Source of the DNA: an uncultured Bacteroidales bacterium | Lineage (GTDB): Bacteria; Bacteroidota; Bacteroidia; Bacteroidales; Bacteroidaceae | NCBI GenBank assembly: GCA_946055775.1 | Contig: CAMGHE010000007.1 | Location: 1 to 37,515 of the forward strand | Reading direction: 5' to 3' | Length of the DNA stretch: 37,515 nt | Part shown: piece by piece, positions 18,877-26,203 of the stretch | Position numbering within the stretch: the first letter of the stretch is position 1 | Layout: each line of letters starts with the position of its first letter | Notes under the pieces: model-generated | Told to the model about the DNA's origin: nothing | Databases searched by the model: none | The model's input: the letters and a program-made list of their open reading frames with translations, nothing else | Made by a program: the position numbers and the translations under genes

Positions 18877-20430
18877 ATGAGTGAACAACTTAGAAAAGTA
18901 AAAGACCTCGTCGAGCGTCGCCAGAAGGCCCGCTTGGGCGGCGGTGAGAAAGCCATCGAGAAGCAGCACGCCAAGGGCAAGGCCACGGCCCGCGAACGCA
19001 TCGACCTGCTCCTGGACAAGGGCTCGTTCGAAGAAATGGATATGTTCAAACTCCACCGTTGCCACGACTTCGGCATGGAGAAGAAACACTTCTACGGCGA
19101 CGGCGTCGTATGCGGCTCGGGTACCATCAACGGCCGTTTGGTCTATGTCTTCGCCCAGGACTTCACCGTCAATGGCGGTTCGTTGTCTGAGACCATGGCC
19201 GAGAAGATTTGCAAGGTCATGGACCAGTCGATGAAGATGGGAGCCCCCTGCATCGGTCTTAACGACTCCGGCGGCGCCCGCATCCAGGAGGGTGTGAACG
19301 CTCTGGCCGGCTTCGGCAACATCTTCCAGCGCAACATCGAGGCCAGCGGCGTCGTGCCCCAGATTTCCGGCATCTGCGGTCCCTGTGCCGGCGGTGCCGT
19401 CTATTCGCCCGCCCTTACCGACTTCGTCGTGATGCTCGAGGGTGTGAGCTACATGTTCCTCACCGGTCCGAAGGTGGTCAAGACCGTGACCGGCGAAGAC
19501 GTGACCCAGGAGGACCTGGGCGGCGCCGGCGTCCACTCCACCAAGAGCGGCGTATGCCACTTCACCGCCAAGACCGAAGAAGAGTTTGCCGGCCTCATCC
19601 GTCGCCTGCTCTCGTACATCCCCCAAAACAACATGGAGCGTGCACCCCGTGTGGCCTGCACCGACCCCATCGACCGCAAGGAGGACAGCCTCAACGAGAT
19701 TATCCCCGACAACCCCAACATGGCCTACGACATGTACAAGGTTATCGGTGCCACCGTCGATAACGGCGAGTTTATGGAGGTACAGCGCGACTTTGCCCGC
19801 AACATCATCATCGGCTTTGCCCGCTTCAACGGCCAGAGCGTAGGTATCGTGGCCAACCAGCCCAGCGTCTATGCCGGTGTGCTCGACTGCAATGCTTCGC
19901 GCAAGGCCGCCCGCTTCGTCCGCTTCTGCGACTGCTTCAACATTCCCATCGTCTCCTTCGTGGACGTCCCCGGCTTCCTGCCCGGCACTGGTCAGGAGTA
20001 TAACGCCGTCATCGACCACGGCGCCAAGTTGCTCTACGCCTACGGCGAAGCCACCGTGCCCAAGGTCACCGTCACCCTGCGCAAGAGCTACGGCGGTTCG
20101 CACATCGTGATGGGCTGCAAACAGCTCAAGGCCGACCTCAACTACGCTTGGCCCAGCGCCGAAATCGCTGTTATGGGCGCCAGCGGTGCCGTAGCCATCC
20201 TTTCGGCCAAGGAAGCCAAGGACCAGGCCGACCCCAAGGCCTTCCTCGCCGCCAAGGAGAAAGAGTATAACGACCTCTTCACCAACCCCTACAAGGCTGC
20301 CGAGTACGGCTACATCGACGACGTCATCGAGCCCCGCAACACCCGCTTCCGCGTATGCCGCGCCCTGGCTCAACTCGAGAACAAGCGCGAGACACGTCCC
20401 GCCAAGAAGCACGGCAACATCCCCCTCTAA
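18877..20430 (+). CDS. mmdA: Acyl-CoA carboxyltransferase (propionyl-CoA carboxylase beta / methylmalonyl-CoA decarboxylase alpha)
   Basis: Cytosolic carboxyltransferase subunit, 517 residues from the ATG at 18877. Crotonase-fold halves are evident: the N-terminal half with 'ARERIDLLLDKGSFEEMD', 'FAQDFTVNGGSLSE' and 'NDSGGARIQEGV', then the C-terminal half with 'PGFLPGTGQEYNAVIDHGA', 'KSYGGSHIVMG' and 'AEIAVMGASGAV'. It transfers a carboxyl group between biotin and propionyl- or methylmalonyl-CoA, either to make methylmalonyl-CoA or in the succinate-propionate fermentation. The two genes downstream encode an 89-residue protein and the biotin carrier, so they form one unit. Neither a biotin carboxylase nor a sodium-pumping beta subunit is in the window, so direction is undecided. 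An upstream in-frame ATG (18832) is less likely because the first 15 residues are unlike the family. Confidence 0.92.
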   Translation: MSEQLRKVKDLVERRQKARLGGGEKAIEKQHAKGKATARERIDLLLDKGSFEEMDMFKLHRCHDFGMEKKHFYGDGVVCGSGTINGRLVYVFAQDFTVNGGSLSETMAEKICKVMDQSMKMGAPCIGLNDSGGARIQEGVNALAGFGNIFQRNIEASGVVPQISGICGPCAGGAVYSPALTDFVVMLEGVSYMFLTGPKVVKTVTGEDVTQEDLGGAGVHSTKSGVCHFTAKTEEEFAGLIRRLLSYIPQNNMERAPRVACTDPIDRKEDSLNEIIPDNPNMAYDMYKVIGATVDNGEFMEVQRDFARNIIIGFARFNGQSVGIVANQPSVYAGVLDCNASRKAARFVRFCDCFNIPIVSFVDVPGFLPGTGQEYNAVIDHGAKLLYAYGEATVPKVTVTLRKSYGGSHIVMGCKQLKADLNYAWPSAEIAVMGASGAVAILSAKEAKDQADPKAFLAAKEKEYNDLFTNPYKAAEYGYIDDVIEPRNTRFRVCRALAQLENKRETRPAKKHGNIPL

Positions 20431-20444
20431 ACCCACTGCCCAAG

Positions 20445-20714
20445 ATGAAGAATTTCCAATATACCATCGACGGACACACCCTCCACATCAAGCTCGACGA
20501 GCACAAGGGTACCATCGCCAACATCCTGGTGGACGGACAGCACCCCGAAGTGAGCCCCGAAGAGATGCCCGCTTATGCCGCAGCCATCTCGCTGGCACTC
20601 CTGGCCTACGACGTGGAGATTGTCCATGACGACGAGCCCGGCGTCATCACCCTCGCCGGCGGCGCCTCCGACTGGGGACAGCCCGTACAGCTCATGACGC
20701 AGAACATGGGATAA
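20445..20714 (+). CDS. Small protein of the acyl-CoA carboxylase group (biotin-carrier-N-terminus-like)
   Basis: Soluble 89-residue protein with no signal or membrane segment. Its first 30 residues ('FQYTIDGHTLHIKL...ANILVDG') follow the same pattern as the start of the next protein ('YKYTINGTQYDVTI...AKVEVNG'), suggesting a shared small beta domain. The C-terminal half 'YAAAISLALLAYDVEIVHDDE' is reminiscent of the cytosolic end of OadG/MmdD-type gamma or delta subunits, but the usual membrane anchor is absent. It lies 14 bp after the carboxyltransferase and 34 bp before the biotin carrier, so an accessory or assembly role in that enzyme is likely (inference). Confidence 0.8.
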   Translation: MKNFQYTIDGHTLHIKLDEHKGTIANILVDGQHPEVSPEEMPAYAAAISLALLAYDVEIVHDDEPGVITLAGGASDWGQPVQLMTQNMG

Positions 20715-20748
20715 CCCTTTCTAACTTTCCCCCGAACAACTAATCACA

Positions 20749-21204
20749 ATGAAGCAATACAAATATACCATCAATGGCACGCAGTATGACGTGACCATCA
20801 ATAGCATACAGGGTCAGCAGGCCAAGGTAGAAGTGAACGGCATCCCCTTCGTGGTGGAGATGCACGGATCGTCCCTTGAAGAGGGTGACCTGCCCACTCA
20901 TGTCGTTGCAGCCGACGCTCCCGCCGCCCCTGCTGCCGCTCCCGCCGCTGCTGCCGCTCCCGCTGCCGCCCCCGCTGCAGGTCCTGGTGCTGGCACGCCC
21001 GTCAAGGCTCCCCTGCCCGGCGTTGTGGCCAAGGTGCTTGTGGCACAGGGCCAGGCCGTCAAGAAGGGTGACACCGTCGTTGTCCTCGAAGCCATGAAGA
21101 TGGAAAACAACATCACCGCCGAAAACGACGGCACCGTCAGTGGCATCTGCGTCGCTCCCGGCGACAGCGTGATGGAGGGTGCCACCCTCGTGACCATCGC
21201 CTGA
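20749..21204 (+). CDS. Biotin carboxyl carrier protein of the acyl-CoA (de)carboxylase
   Basis: 151-residue biotinyl carrier. An N-terminal small beta domain (1-40) is followed by an Ala/Pro-rich flexible linker (about 54-84) and the biotinyl domain with 'VVVLEAMKMENNI', Lys117 being the biotinylated residue. The linker lets the biotin swing between active sites. It has the length and layout of MmdC/gamma-type carriers of Bacteroidales. It is the last gene of the group: a strong hairpin follows at 21251, and the sodium-pump beta subunit that often comes next in other Bacteroidales is missing here. Confidence 0.93.
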   Translation: MKQYKYTINGTQYDVTINSIQGQQAKVEVNGIPFVVEMHGSSLEEGDLPTHVVAADAPAAPAAAPAAAAAPAAAPAAGPGAGTPVKAPLPGVVAKVLVAQGQAVKKGDTVVVLEAMKMENNITAENDGTVSGICVAPGDSVMEGATLVTIA

Positions 21205-21250
21205 GCCTGACGCCCCGTCGTCGCCCAGACCGACCACATACTCTCTTAGC

Positions 21251-21291
21251 CTCCGGCCCGCAGCAAGCCTCCGTCCTGCTGCGGGCCGGAG
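21251..21291 (+). terminator. 15-bp perfect stem hairpin after the biotin carrier gene
   Basis: CTCCGGCCCGCAGCA (21251-21265) is perfectly complementary to 21277-21291 around an 11-nt loop, 46 bp after the stop. The following bases (TAGGTATGG) are not T-rich. Confidence 0.65.
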
Positions 21292-21415
21292 TAGGTATGG
21301 GGCGGTGGGCGCCATGCCCGCAGCCCGGTATGCCCCAGCCGCGCCCATATCCATAAATAATGTGAACTATGGCGAAGAATTTGGGGCGCAGGTCATGCAC
21401 GTCGGGCGAAATGCC

Positions 21416-21423
21416 TATATTTG
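21416..21423 (+). promoter_or_regulatory. -7 box (TATATTTG) upstream of the Cys/Lys repeat protein
   Basis: Matches TAnnTTTG and is followed by GCAG, as several other -7 boxes here. No TTTG at the right -33 distance. Confidence 0.45.
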
Positions 21424-21575
21424 CAGCCGTAACCACCCTGCGGCACACCTTGCCACTGAGCAGCGGTGGCTGCAAAGTCCAAAATGATTTATCACCCAGC
21501 CTGCGGGGCAAGACCCGACGGCCGAGGCCCATACCGCCCCAGCCCATGCCCCCAAGGCGCAATCCCCCTATCGCT

Positions 21576-21809
21576 ATGAAGAAAATGATGCTTATGGCCG
21601 TTGCTGCCATGTTCACCCTCAGCCTCTGTGCCCAGAATCCCGTCCGCAAGTGCGACAAGAAGTGCGACAAGAAAGAACAGTGCGACAAGAAGTGCGACAA
21701 GAAGTGCGACAAGAAGGACGGTAAGAAGTGCGACAAGAAGTGCGACGGCCAGAAGAAGTGCGACGGCCAGAAGAAATGCGACGGCCAGAAGTGCGGTGAA
21801 AAGAAGTAA
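21576..21809 (+). CDS. Small secreted Cys/Asp/Lys tandem-repeat protein
   Basis: 77-residue protein: a Sec signal peptide (about 1-20, 'MKKMMLMAVAAMFTLSLCAQ') and a mature part of roughly 57 residues made almost entirely of CDKK or CDGQKK units, with ten cysteines mostly four to six residues apart. The DNA repeats a 12-bp unit TGCGACAAGAAG. The Cys before 'AQ' belongs to the signal and the -1 residue (Leu) does not fit a lipobox, so it is probably not a lipoprotein. The spacing of Cys, Asp and Lys suggests metal binding or a disulphide-rich structure, but this is inference. It has its own upstream -7 box and a downstream hairpin, so it looks like a genuine single-gene unit. The ATG at 21576 is chosen because it starts the signal peptide. 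Confidence 0.8.
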   Translation: MKKMMLMAVAAMFTLSLCAQNPVRKCDKKCDKKEQCDKKCDKKCDKKDGKKCDKKCDGQKKCDGQKKCDGQKCGEKK

Positions 21810-21840
21810 ACCCACATCGGCCCAAGTATTGACCAAAACC

Positions 21841-21874
21841 GCGGGGCGTCTCATTCTTGGATGAGGCGCCCCGC
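21841..21874 (+). terminator. 14-bp stem hairpin after the Cys/Lys repeat protein
   Basis: GCGGGGCGTCTCAT (21841-21854) pairs with 21861-21874 with one G-U pair and a 6-nt loop, 31 bp after the stop. The bases after it are C/T-rich (CCCCATTTCCCC). Confidence 0.65.
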
Positions 21875-21906
21875 GCCCCATTTCCCCTCAATTCTCCATT
21901 CCTATC

Positions 21907-22590
21907 ATGTACACCTATCTTATTATCTTCGGCGCTGTGGCCATCCTCAGTTATCTGGTCCAGGCCAACCTGCAGAGCAAGTTTAAGAAGTACAGCGAAG
22001 AGCCCCTCTCCAGCGGCATGACCGGCCGCGAGGTAGCCGAGAAGATGCTCCACGACAACGGCATATATAACGTCAGCGTCATCTCCACTCCCGGCCAGCT
22101 CACCGACCACTACAACCCCACCAACCATACCGTCAACCTCAGCGAGAGCGTCTATGCCAGCCGCTCCGTCGCCGCCGCTGCCGTCGCCGCCCACGAGTGC
22201 GGCCATGCCGTGCAGCACGCTGTGGCCTACGGTCCGCTGACCATGCGCTCGGCCCTGGTGCCCGTGGTGTCGTTTGCCTCAAACATTTTGTCGTGGATAC
22301 TCCTTGCCGGCATCCTGATGGTCGAGACCTTCCCCGGCCTGTTGCTGGTCGGCATCGGTCTCTTCGCCCTGACCACCCTCTTCGCCTTCATCACGCTCCC
22401 CGTTGAGATTGACGCCAGCCGCCGCGCCACCGTCTGGCTGCGCTCCGCCGGCATCACCACCACGCGCGACCACGGCATGGCCGTCAGCGCCCTGCGTTCC
22501 GCCGCCTACACCTATGTCGTCGCCGCCCTCTCGTCGCTGGCCACCCTGCTCTATTATGTCATGATTTATATGGGTCGCGACCGCGACTGA
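21907..22590 (+). CDS. YugP-type zinc metallopeptidase (membrane)
   Basis: Membrane protein of the putative neutral zinc metallopeptidase family (Zn_peptidase_2, YugP), 227 residues, the usual length. The HExxH site is 'AAHECGHAVQHA' with His96, Glu97 and His100. One N-terminal hydrophobic helix (about 1-18) and several helices after the active site (about 110-165 and 200-222) are visible. 'VNLSESVYASRSVAAAAVAAH' just before the zinc site is characteristic. The substrate is not known for this family. It follows the small repeat protein with a hairpin in between and is probably transcribed separately. Confidence 0.92.
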   Translation: MYTYLIIFGAVAILSYLVQANLQSKFKKYSEEPLSSGMTGREVAEKMLHDNGIYNVSVISTPGQLTDHYNPTNHTVNLSESVYASRSVAAAAVAAHECGHAVQHAVAYGPLTMRSALVPVVSFASNILSWILLAGILMVETFPGLLLVGIGLFALTTLFAFITLPVEIDASRRATVWLRSAGITTTRDHGMAVSALRSAAYTYVVAALSSLATLLYYVMIYMGRDRD

Positions 22591-22652
22591 CCCGGCTGCG
22601 CCTTTACCCTCAGCCTTAGCGTCTTGCATCTCGGCCATTCTGATGTACATTC

Positions 22653-22689
22653 GAGGGTGTATCAAAATTTTGCATTTTGATACACCCTC
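22653..22689. repeat. 16-bp perfect palindrome (GAGGGTGTATCAAAAT)
   Basis: Arms 22653-22668 and 22674-22689 are perfectly complementary with a 5-nt loop. It lies between the convergent peptidase and lipoprotein genes and could be a bidirectional terminator, but there is no T tract. The arm resembles insertion-sequence terminal repeats, so it may be a remnant or miniature element (inference). The rest of 22590-22832 shows a small GACTCC/GGAGTC hairpin (about 22740) and no gene. Confidence 0.7.
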
Positions 22690-22832
22690 CTCTCAATTGC
22701 GTCCCGCCGCAGTTATAACGCCTATCCTATGTGCCGCGCAGACTCCATTCGGAGTCAACCTAAATCAGGAAACGACAGACGTAAGCAAAATCTCTGGTAC
22801 ATCGACAAACTTTCTCTTGGTGTCCTCTTGCT

Positions 22833-23249
22833 TTAGTATTTTCTGAACGTCAGGCGGGCGGCGTCGCTCTGGAGCACCAGACGGTCGGACGATAGGCTGA
22901 CGATGCACATGCGGCCCGTTGGAGCGAAGCCGAAGGGCGCCAGGTCGGCGGGTGTGGCGGGCTCATCGAAGGGACTGAGGAAGACGCGGTCGAGGATGAG
23001 CGAATCGCCACGGACGGCGAACGACGCCAGATAGGTGTCGGCCAAGTCGAGGCGGCGCAGGCGCAGCGTGGAGCGGTGGATGGTATAGTAGATGCCGTCG
23101 GCATTGGTGGCGGTGGTGGTACCGTCGGGCAGGCTCTGCCAGCACAACAGTTGCCAGTTGCCGCCCAAATCGCCGTTGTTGTCTTCCTTGGTGCAGGCCG
23201 AGAAGGCCAGGGCGAAGAGGAGAAGGAAGGAGAGAAGCAGGTGTTTCAT
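22833..23249 (-). CDS. Small lipoprotein, lipocalin-like
   Basis: 138-residue lipoprotein: signal with lipobox 'FSAC' (Cys about residue 19) followed by an acidic 'TKEDNNGD' linker, consistent with surface or periplasmic lipidation. The mature part starts 'LGGNWQLLCWQ' and continues as short beta strands ending 'LVLQSDAARLTFRKY', the pattern of lipocalin/calycin-like domains of Bacteroidales. No specific ligand can be inferred. It lies 45 bp downstream of the Wzi-like gene on the same strand, probably the last gene of that unit. Confidence 0.8.
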   Translation of the reverse strand: MKHLLLSFLLLFALAFSACTKEDNNGDLGGNWQLLCWQSLPDGTTTATNADGIYYTIHRSTLRLRRLDLADTYLASFAVRGDSLILDRVFLSPFDEPATPADLAPFGFAPTGRMCIVSLSSDRLVLQSDAARLTFRKY

Positions 23250-23295
23250 CTTTCAGAAAGGTAGTGGGATAAAGGGTGAGACAGCGGAGGCGCGA

Positions 23296-24795
23296 TCAGA
23301 ACAGGCGTCCCGTGCGGCGTATGGTGAGCATGCCGCCCGTATTTTCGCCCATGAGGCTACCGTTCGTGTAGCCAAACGACAGGCCAAACTGCCACAGGCG
23401 CTGGTGGCTCAGCGGTAGGTCATAGTTGGCCTCAACCATGAGCGAACGGGCGTAGGCCGGCGTGGTGAGCGGCTGGGCGTAGGTGCCGAGTGAGCGCAGG
23501 TGGCTCATCTTGACGCGGTAGTGCCAGCGTGCGGCGGGGCTGCCGCTGAAGGCCAGATGGTGGGCCGTGACGCGGTTGTGGTGGAAGGTGAGCGTGCCGT
23601 CGCGGTTGTAGGCCGGCGAGAGCAGCAAGGGGTTGCCCATAGCCTGTCCCCAGTGGGCCCAGCCCACGTAGATGCCATGGTTGTAGTAGTTGTCGCGGCC
23701 GCTGATCTGCTCGTTGTAGTTGGGTGTGGCATCGTGGTAGATGCCGCCCGATTGGTCCGTGGTGCGCAGGTATTCATAGACGATGGCGTCGGCGACGGGG
23801 TTGCGCGGTAGGTTGACCTCGAGGCCCCATAGCATGTCCTTCCAGCCGTAGTCGAGGAACATCTGCGATTCGTCTTCAAAGAAATGTTCGGCATAGGCTT
23901 TGACGGCCCATGTGGGTCGTTGCCAGGTCAGCATGAAGTGCCAACTGCCCAACTGGTTGCCCGACTTGCCCGAGAAACCGCCGTCGGTGGCATCGCTGCC
24001 GCCCGGGATGAAGGCGTGGATGAAGTCGGACAGGCCGTGGCCCGGTTTGACGTGCGAGGCGTCGAAGGTTGGGTCGTCGGCGCGCGCCTGCACGTTCCAT
24101 GCCTCACCGCCAAACTGGGCGTACATCTCCAGTCCGCCCGTGAACGTCAGGGGGAAGCGGTCTGTGCGGCCGATGCGCAGGAAGCCCGCCTTGCTGTGGT
24201 AGAGCACGTTGCGCGTGCGGAAGCCGTTGGGCCCAGTCTGATCCTCCTGCCAGTTGCCGTCGGTCATCATGCCGTAAGCCAGGTGGCCCTTGACGGCCAG
24301 CCACTCGTGTGTGCCCGGAATGGCCGTGAACTGCGGCACGGCCAGGCGCACCTGCGGCACGGGGCGGGCGTTGCCGCTGTAGGTCAAGCCGCCCGACGAG
24401 AGAGCGGCGTTTTTCAGTTCCATGGGGCGCTCCTTGCTGCCCACGGAGAAGCGCAGGCAGCCGTAATCGACGTCGGCATAGAGCTGCTGCACCCAGAAGG
24501 TCGAAGCATGGTGTGCGCCGGCGGCGATGTCGGCGCCGTAGCCTATGCGCCAGCGGCGCAGGCTGTCGGCCGCCGTGGGACGGAAGAGGGCCGCGCGGGT
24601 GTAGGCCGAGTAACGGTGTTCCGACTGCAGGCCCTGCTGGCCGCTGCTCAGGTAGAACGGCGCGAAGCGGCCGCTGCTGACCGTCGTGCCGCGCTCAAAG
24701 ACGTATGTGGCGTCGGAGAAAAGTCGCGGCGTTTGTGCCGTGACGGGTATGACTCCCAGGCCAAGGAGGTGGAGAAAAGGAAGGAGGCGTTTCAT
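23296..24795 (-). CDS. Wzi-family capsule assembly outer-membrane protein
   Basis: About 499 residues with a signal peptide ('MKRLLPFLHLLGLGVIPVTAQ'). The mature part is rich in alternating aromatic and polar strands with 'SVGSKERPMEL', 'YVGWAHWGQAMGNPLLLSP' and 'HFFEDESQMFLDYGWKDMLWG', matching the Caps_assemb_Wzi family of beta-barrels, which bind capsular polysaccharide at the outer membrane in Enterobacteria and are widespread in Bacteroidetes. The Met at 24795 is chosen over 24804 because it begins a normal signal peptide. It lies 118 bp downstream of the dTDP-glucose dehydratase with a hairpin between them. Confidence 0.87.
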   Translation of the reverse strand: MKRLLPFLHLLGLGVIPVTAQTPRLFSDATYVFERGTTVSSGRFAPFYLSSGQQGLQSEHRYSAYTRAALFRPTAADSLRRWRIGYGADIAAGAHHASTFWVQQLYADVDYGCLRFSVGSKERPMELKNAALSSGGLTYSGNARPVPQVRLAVPQFTAIPGTHEWLAVKGHLAYGMMTDGNWQEDQTGPNGFRTRNVLYHSKAGFLRIGRTDRFPLTFTGGLEMYAQFGGEAWNVQARADDPTFDASHVKPGHGLSDFIHAFIPGGSDATDGGFSGKSGNQLGSWHFMLTWQRPTWAVKAYAEHFFEDESQMFLDYGWKDMLWGLEVNLPRNPVADAIVYEYLRTTDQSGGIYHDATPNYNEQISGRDNYYNHGIYVGWAHWGQAMGNPLLLSPAYNRDGTLTFHHNRVTAHHLAFSGSPAARWHYRVKMSHLRSLGTYAQPLTTPAYARSLMVEANYDLPLSHQRLWQFGLSFGYTNGSLMGENTGGMLTIRRTGRLF

Positions 24796-24828
24796 AGACA
24801 ACAAGATGGGCGAAGAGAGGAAAGACAG

Positions 24829-24877
24829 AAGGCTTCCCTCTCCGCGAGGTTGGCAGGTCCGCGGGGTGAGAAGCCTT
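24829..24877 (-). terminator. Hairpin between rfbB and the Wzi-like gene
   Basis: AAGGCTTC (24829-24836) pairs with 24870-24877, and inner CCGCG/CGCGG segments can extend the stem. The minus strand then reads CTGTCTTTCC. It would terminate or attenuate rfbB transcription. Confidence 0.5.
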
Positions 24878-24913
24878 TGTTACTGATGGATAGGTGTGGG
24901 GACGCCGCCGTGG

Positions 24914-26053
24914 TCAGCGGTGCCCGTACATTTTCTCGTAGTAGTCCTGATAGTTGCTGCCGCTGACGGCCTCGACCCATGCGCGGTTTTCCAGGTTCCA
25001 GCGTATGGTCTTGACGATGCCCTCTTCGAAGGGCGTCTCGGGGTACCAGCCCAGATCGGCCTTGATTTTAGACGGGTCGATGCCGTAGCGCTGGTCGTGG
25101 CCCAGGCGGTCCTTGACGAAGGTGATGAGGTCGTCGTTGATCCAGCTGATGTCAATCTGACCGTCGGCCGTGCGCACCTGTTTTTTGAGCAGGCTGCGCC
25201 ACTCCGGTTTCTCCTCCATCAACTGGTGGATGGTGCGGATGATGGTCTTGACAATCTGAATGTTCTGGCGCTCGTTATGCCCGCCGACGTTGTAGATGCT
25301 GCCATCGGCGCCCTGACGGATGACCATGTCGATGGCCTTGCAGTGGTCTTCGACGTAGAGCCAGTCGCGGATGTTCTCGCCCTTGCCATAGACAGGTAGT
25401 TTTTTACCCTCAAGGATATTGTTGATGATGAGCGGGATGAGTTTTTCGGGGAACTGGTAGGGGCCGTAGTTGTTCGAGCATCGCGTGATGCTCACGGGCA
25501 TGTGGAAGGTGTCGTGGTAGGCGCAAACGAAGTGGTCGGCCGATGTTTTCGATGCCGAGTAGGGCGAGTGGGGGCAGAGCGGCGTCTGCTCGGTGAAGTA
25601 GCCCTCGGCGCCGAGCGAGCCATAGACCTCGTCGGTCGAGACCTGGTGGAAGCGCACGCCATTGCGCCATGTGGGGTAGCCCTGAGCATCGCGTCCGGTG
25701 ACCCATGCGGCGCGTGCAGCGTCGAGGAGGTTTTGCGTGCCCAGGATGTTGGTCTTGAGGAAGAGTTGCGGGTTTTCGATGCTGCGATCGACGTGGCTCT
25801 CAGCGGCGAAGTTGACCACGACGTCGAAGCGGTATTCGCTGAAGAGGCGGTCGATGAGGGCGCGGTCGCAGATGTCGCCCTTGACAAAGAAGCAGCGTTC
25901 GTTGTCAATGTCCTTGGCGATGGTGCCCAGATAGCCGGCGTAGGTGAGGAGGTCGAGCACCACTACGCGCACGTCGTCGTGCTTGGCCAGGATATACTTC
26001 AGATAGTTTGCGCCGATAAAGCCGGCGGCTCCGGTCACTAAGTAATTCTTCAT
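24914..26053 (-). CDS. rfbB: dTDP-glucose 4,6-dehydratase
   Basis: Cytosolic NAD-dependent short-chain dehydrogenase/reductase converting dTDP-glucose to dTDP-4-keto-6-deoxyglucose, the second step of dTDP-L-rhamnose and related deoxysugar synthesis. 379 residues. Rossmann motif 'TGAAGFIGANY' is at residues 7-17; the catalytic 'YSASKTSADH' gives Tyr165 and Lys169; 'STDEVYG' and 'RCSNNYGPYQFPEKLIPL' are diagnostic. The ATG at 26053 is chosen because it begins the Rossmann strand and follows a good promoter; a longer frame to 26161 runs through that promoter. The other rfb genes (A, C, D) are not adjacent. Confidence 0.95.
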   Translation of the reverse strand: MKNYLVTGAAGFIGANYLKYILAKHDDVRVVVLDLLTYAGYLGTIAKDIDNERCFFVKGDICDRALIDRLFSEYRFDVVVNFAAESHVDRSIENPQLFLKTNILGTQNLLDAARAAWVTGRDAQGYPTWRNGVRFHQVSTDEVYGSLGAEGYFTEQTPLCPHSPYSASKTSADHFVCAYHDTFHMPVSITRCSNNYGPYQFPEKLIPLIINNILEGKKLPVYGKGENIRDWLYVEDHCKAIDMVIRQGADGSIYNVGGHNERQNIQIVKTIIRTIHQLMEEKPEWRSLLKKQVRTADGQIDISWINDDLITFVKDRLGHDQRYGIDPSKIKADLGWYPETPFEEGIVKTIRWNLENRAWVEAVSGSNYQDYYEKMYGHR

Positions 26054-26100
26054 GATGGGGTAGGGTAAAGGTATGGCGCCGGGCGCCCTGATTTGTGGGG

Positions 26101-26132
26101 CAAAAGTAGTGTAAAGTTTCCGTAGCGCCAAA
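26101..26132 (-). promoter_or_regulatory. Promoter TTTG-N20-TACTTTTG for rfbB
   Basis: On the minus strand TTTG (26132-26129), 20 bp, TACTTTTG (26108-26101). It predicts a leader of about 40 nt to the ATG at 26053. Confidence 0.75.
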
Positions 26133-26141
26133 TATGGGAGT

Positions 26142-26187
26142 AAAAAAAGGGCGCACCGCACACGGCCGTGCGGCGTGTGGTGCGCCC
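26142..26187 (-). terminator. Rho-independent terminator after the DUF3276 gene
   Basis: GGGCGCACC (26149-26157) pairs with 26179-26187, the stem continuing with CACACG/CGTGTG past a 1-nt bulge; on the minus strand it is followed by a run of seven T (26148-26142). It lies 16 bp after the stop at 26204. Confidence 0.9.
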
Positions 26188-26203
26188 TCAGTGTGGCGTG
26201 CGG

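Larger units (their letters stand above)
21205..21575. other. 371-bp intergenic region
   Basis: No convincing protein gene. It contains a strong hairpin (21251-21291) and a -7 box (21416-21423), leaving a long leader of about 145 nt for the small Cys/Lys repeat protein. The leader is GC-rich with no recognised riboswitch. Confidence 0.6.

Noticed and set aside
21137-21817. Minus-strand frame rich in HF, W and S repeats opposite the Cys/Lys protein.
   Set aside because: It is the complement of the CDKK repeat; the plus frame has a signal peptide and an upstream -7 box, the minus frame does not.
22643-22846. 67-codon plus frame between the peptidase and lipoprotein genes.
   Set aside because: It begins in the palindrome, has no recognisable motif or start context, and looks like chance.
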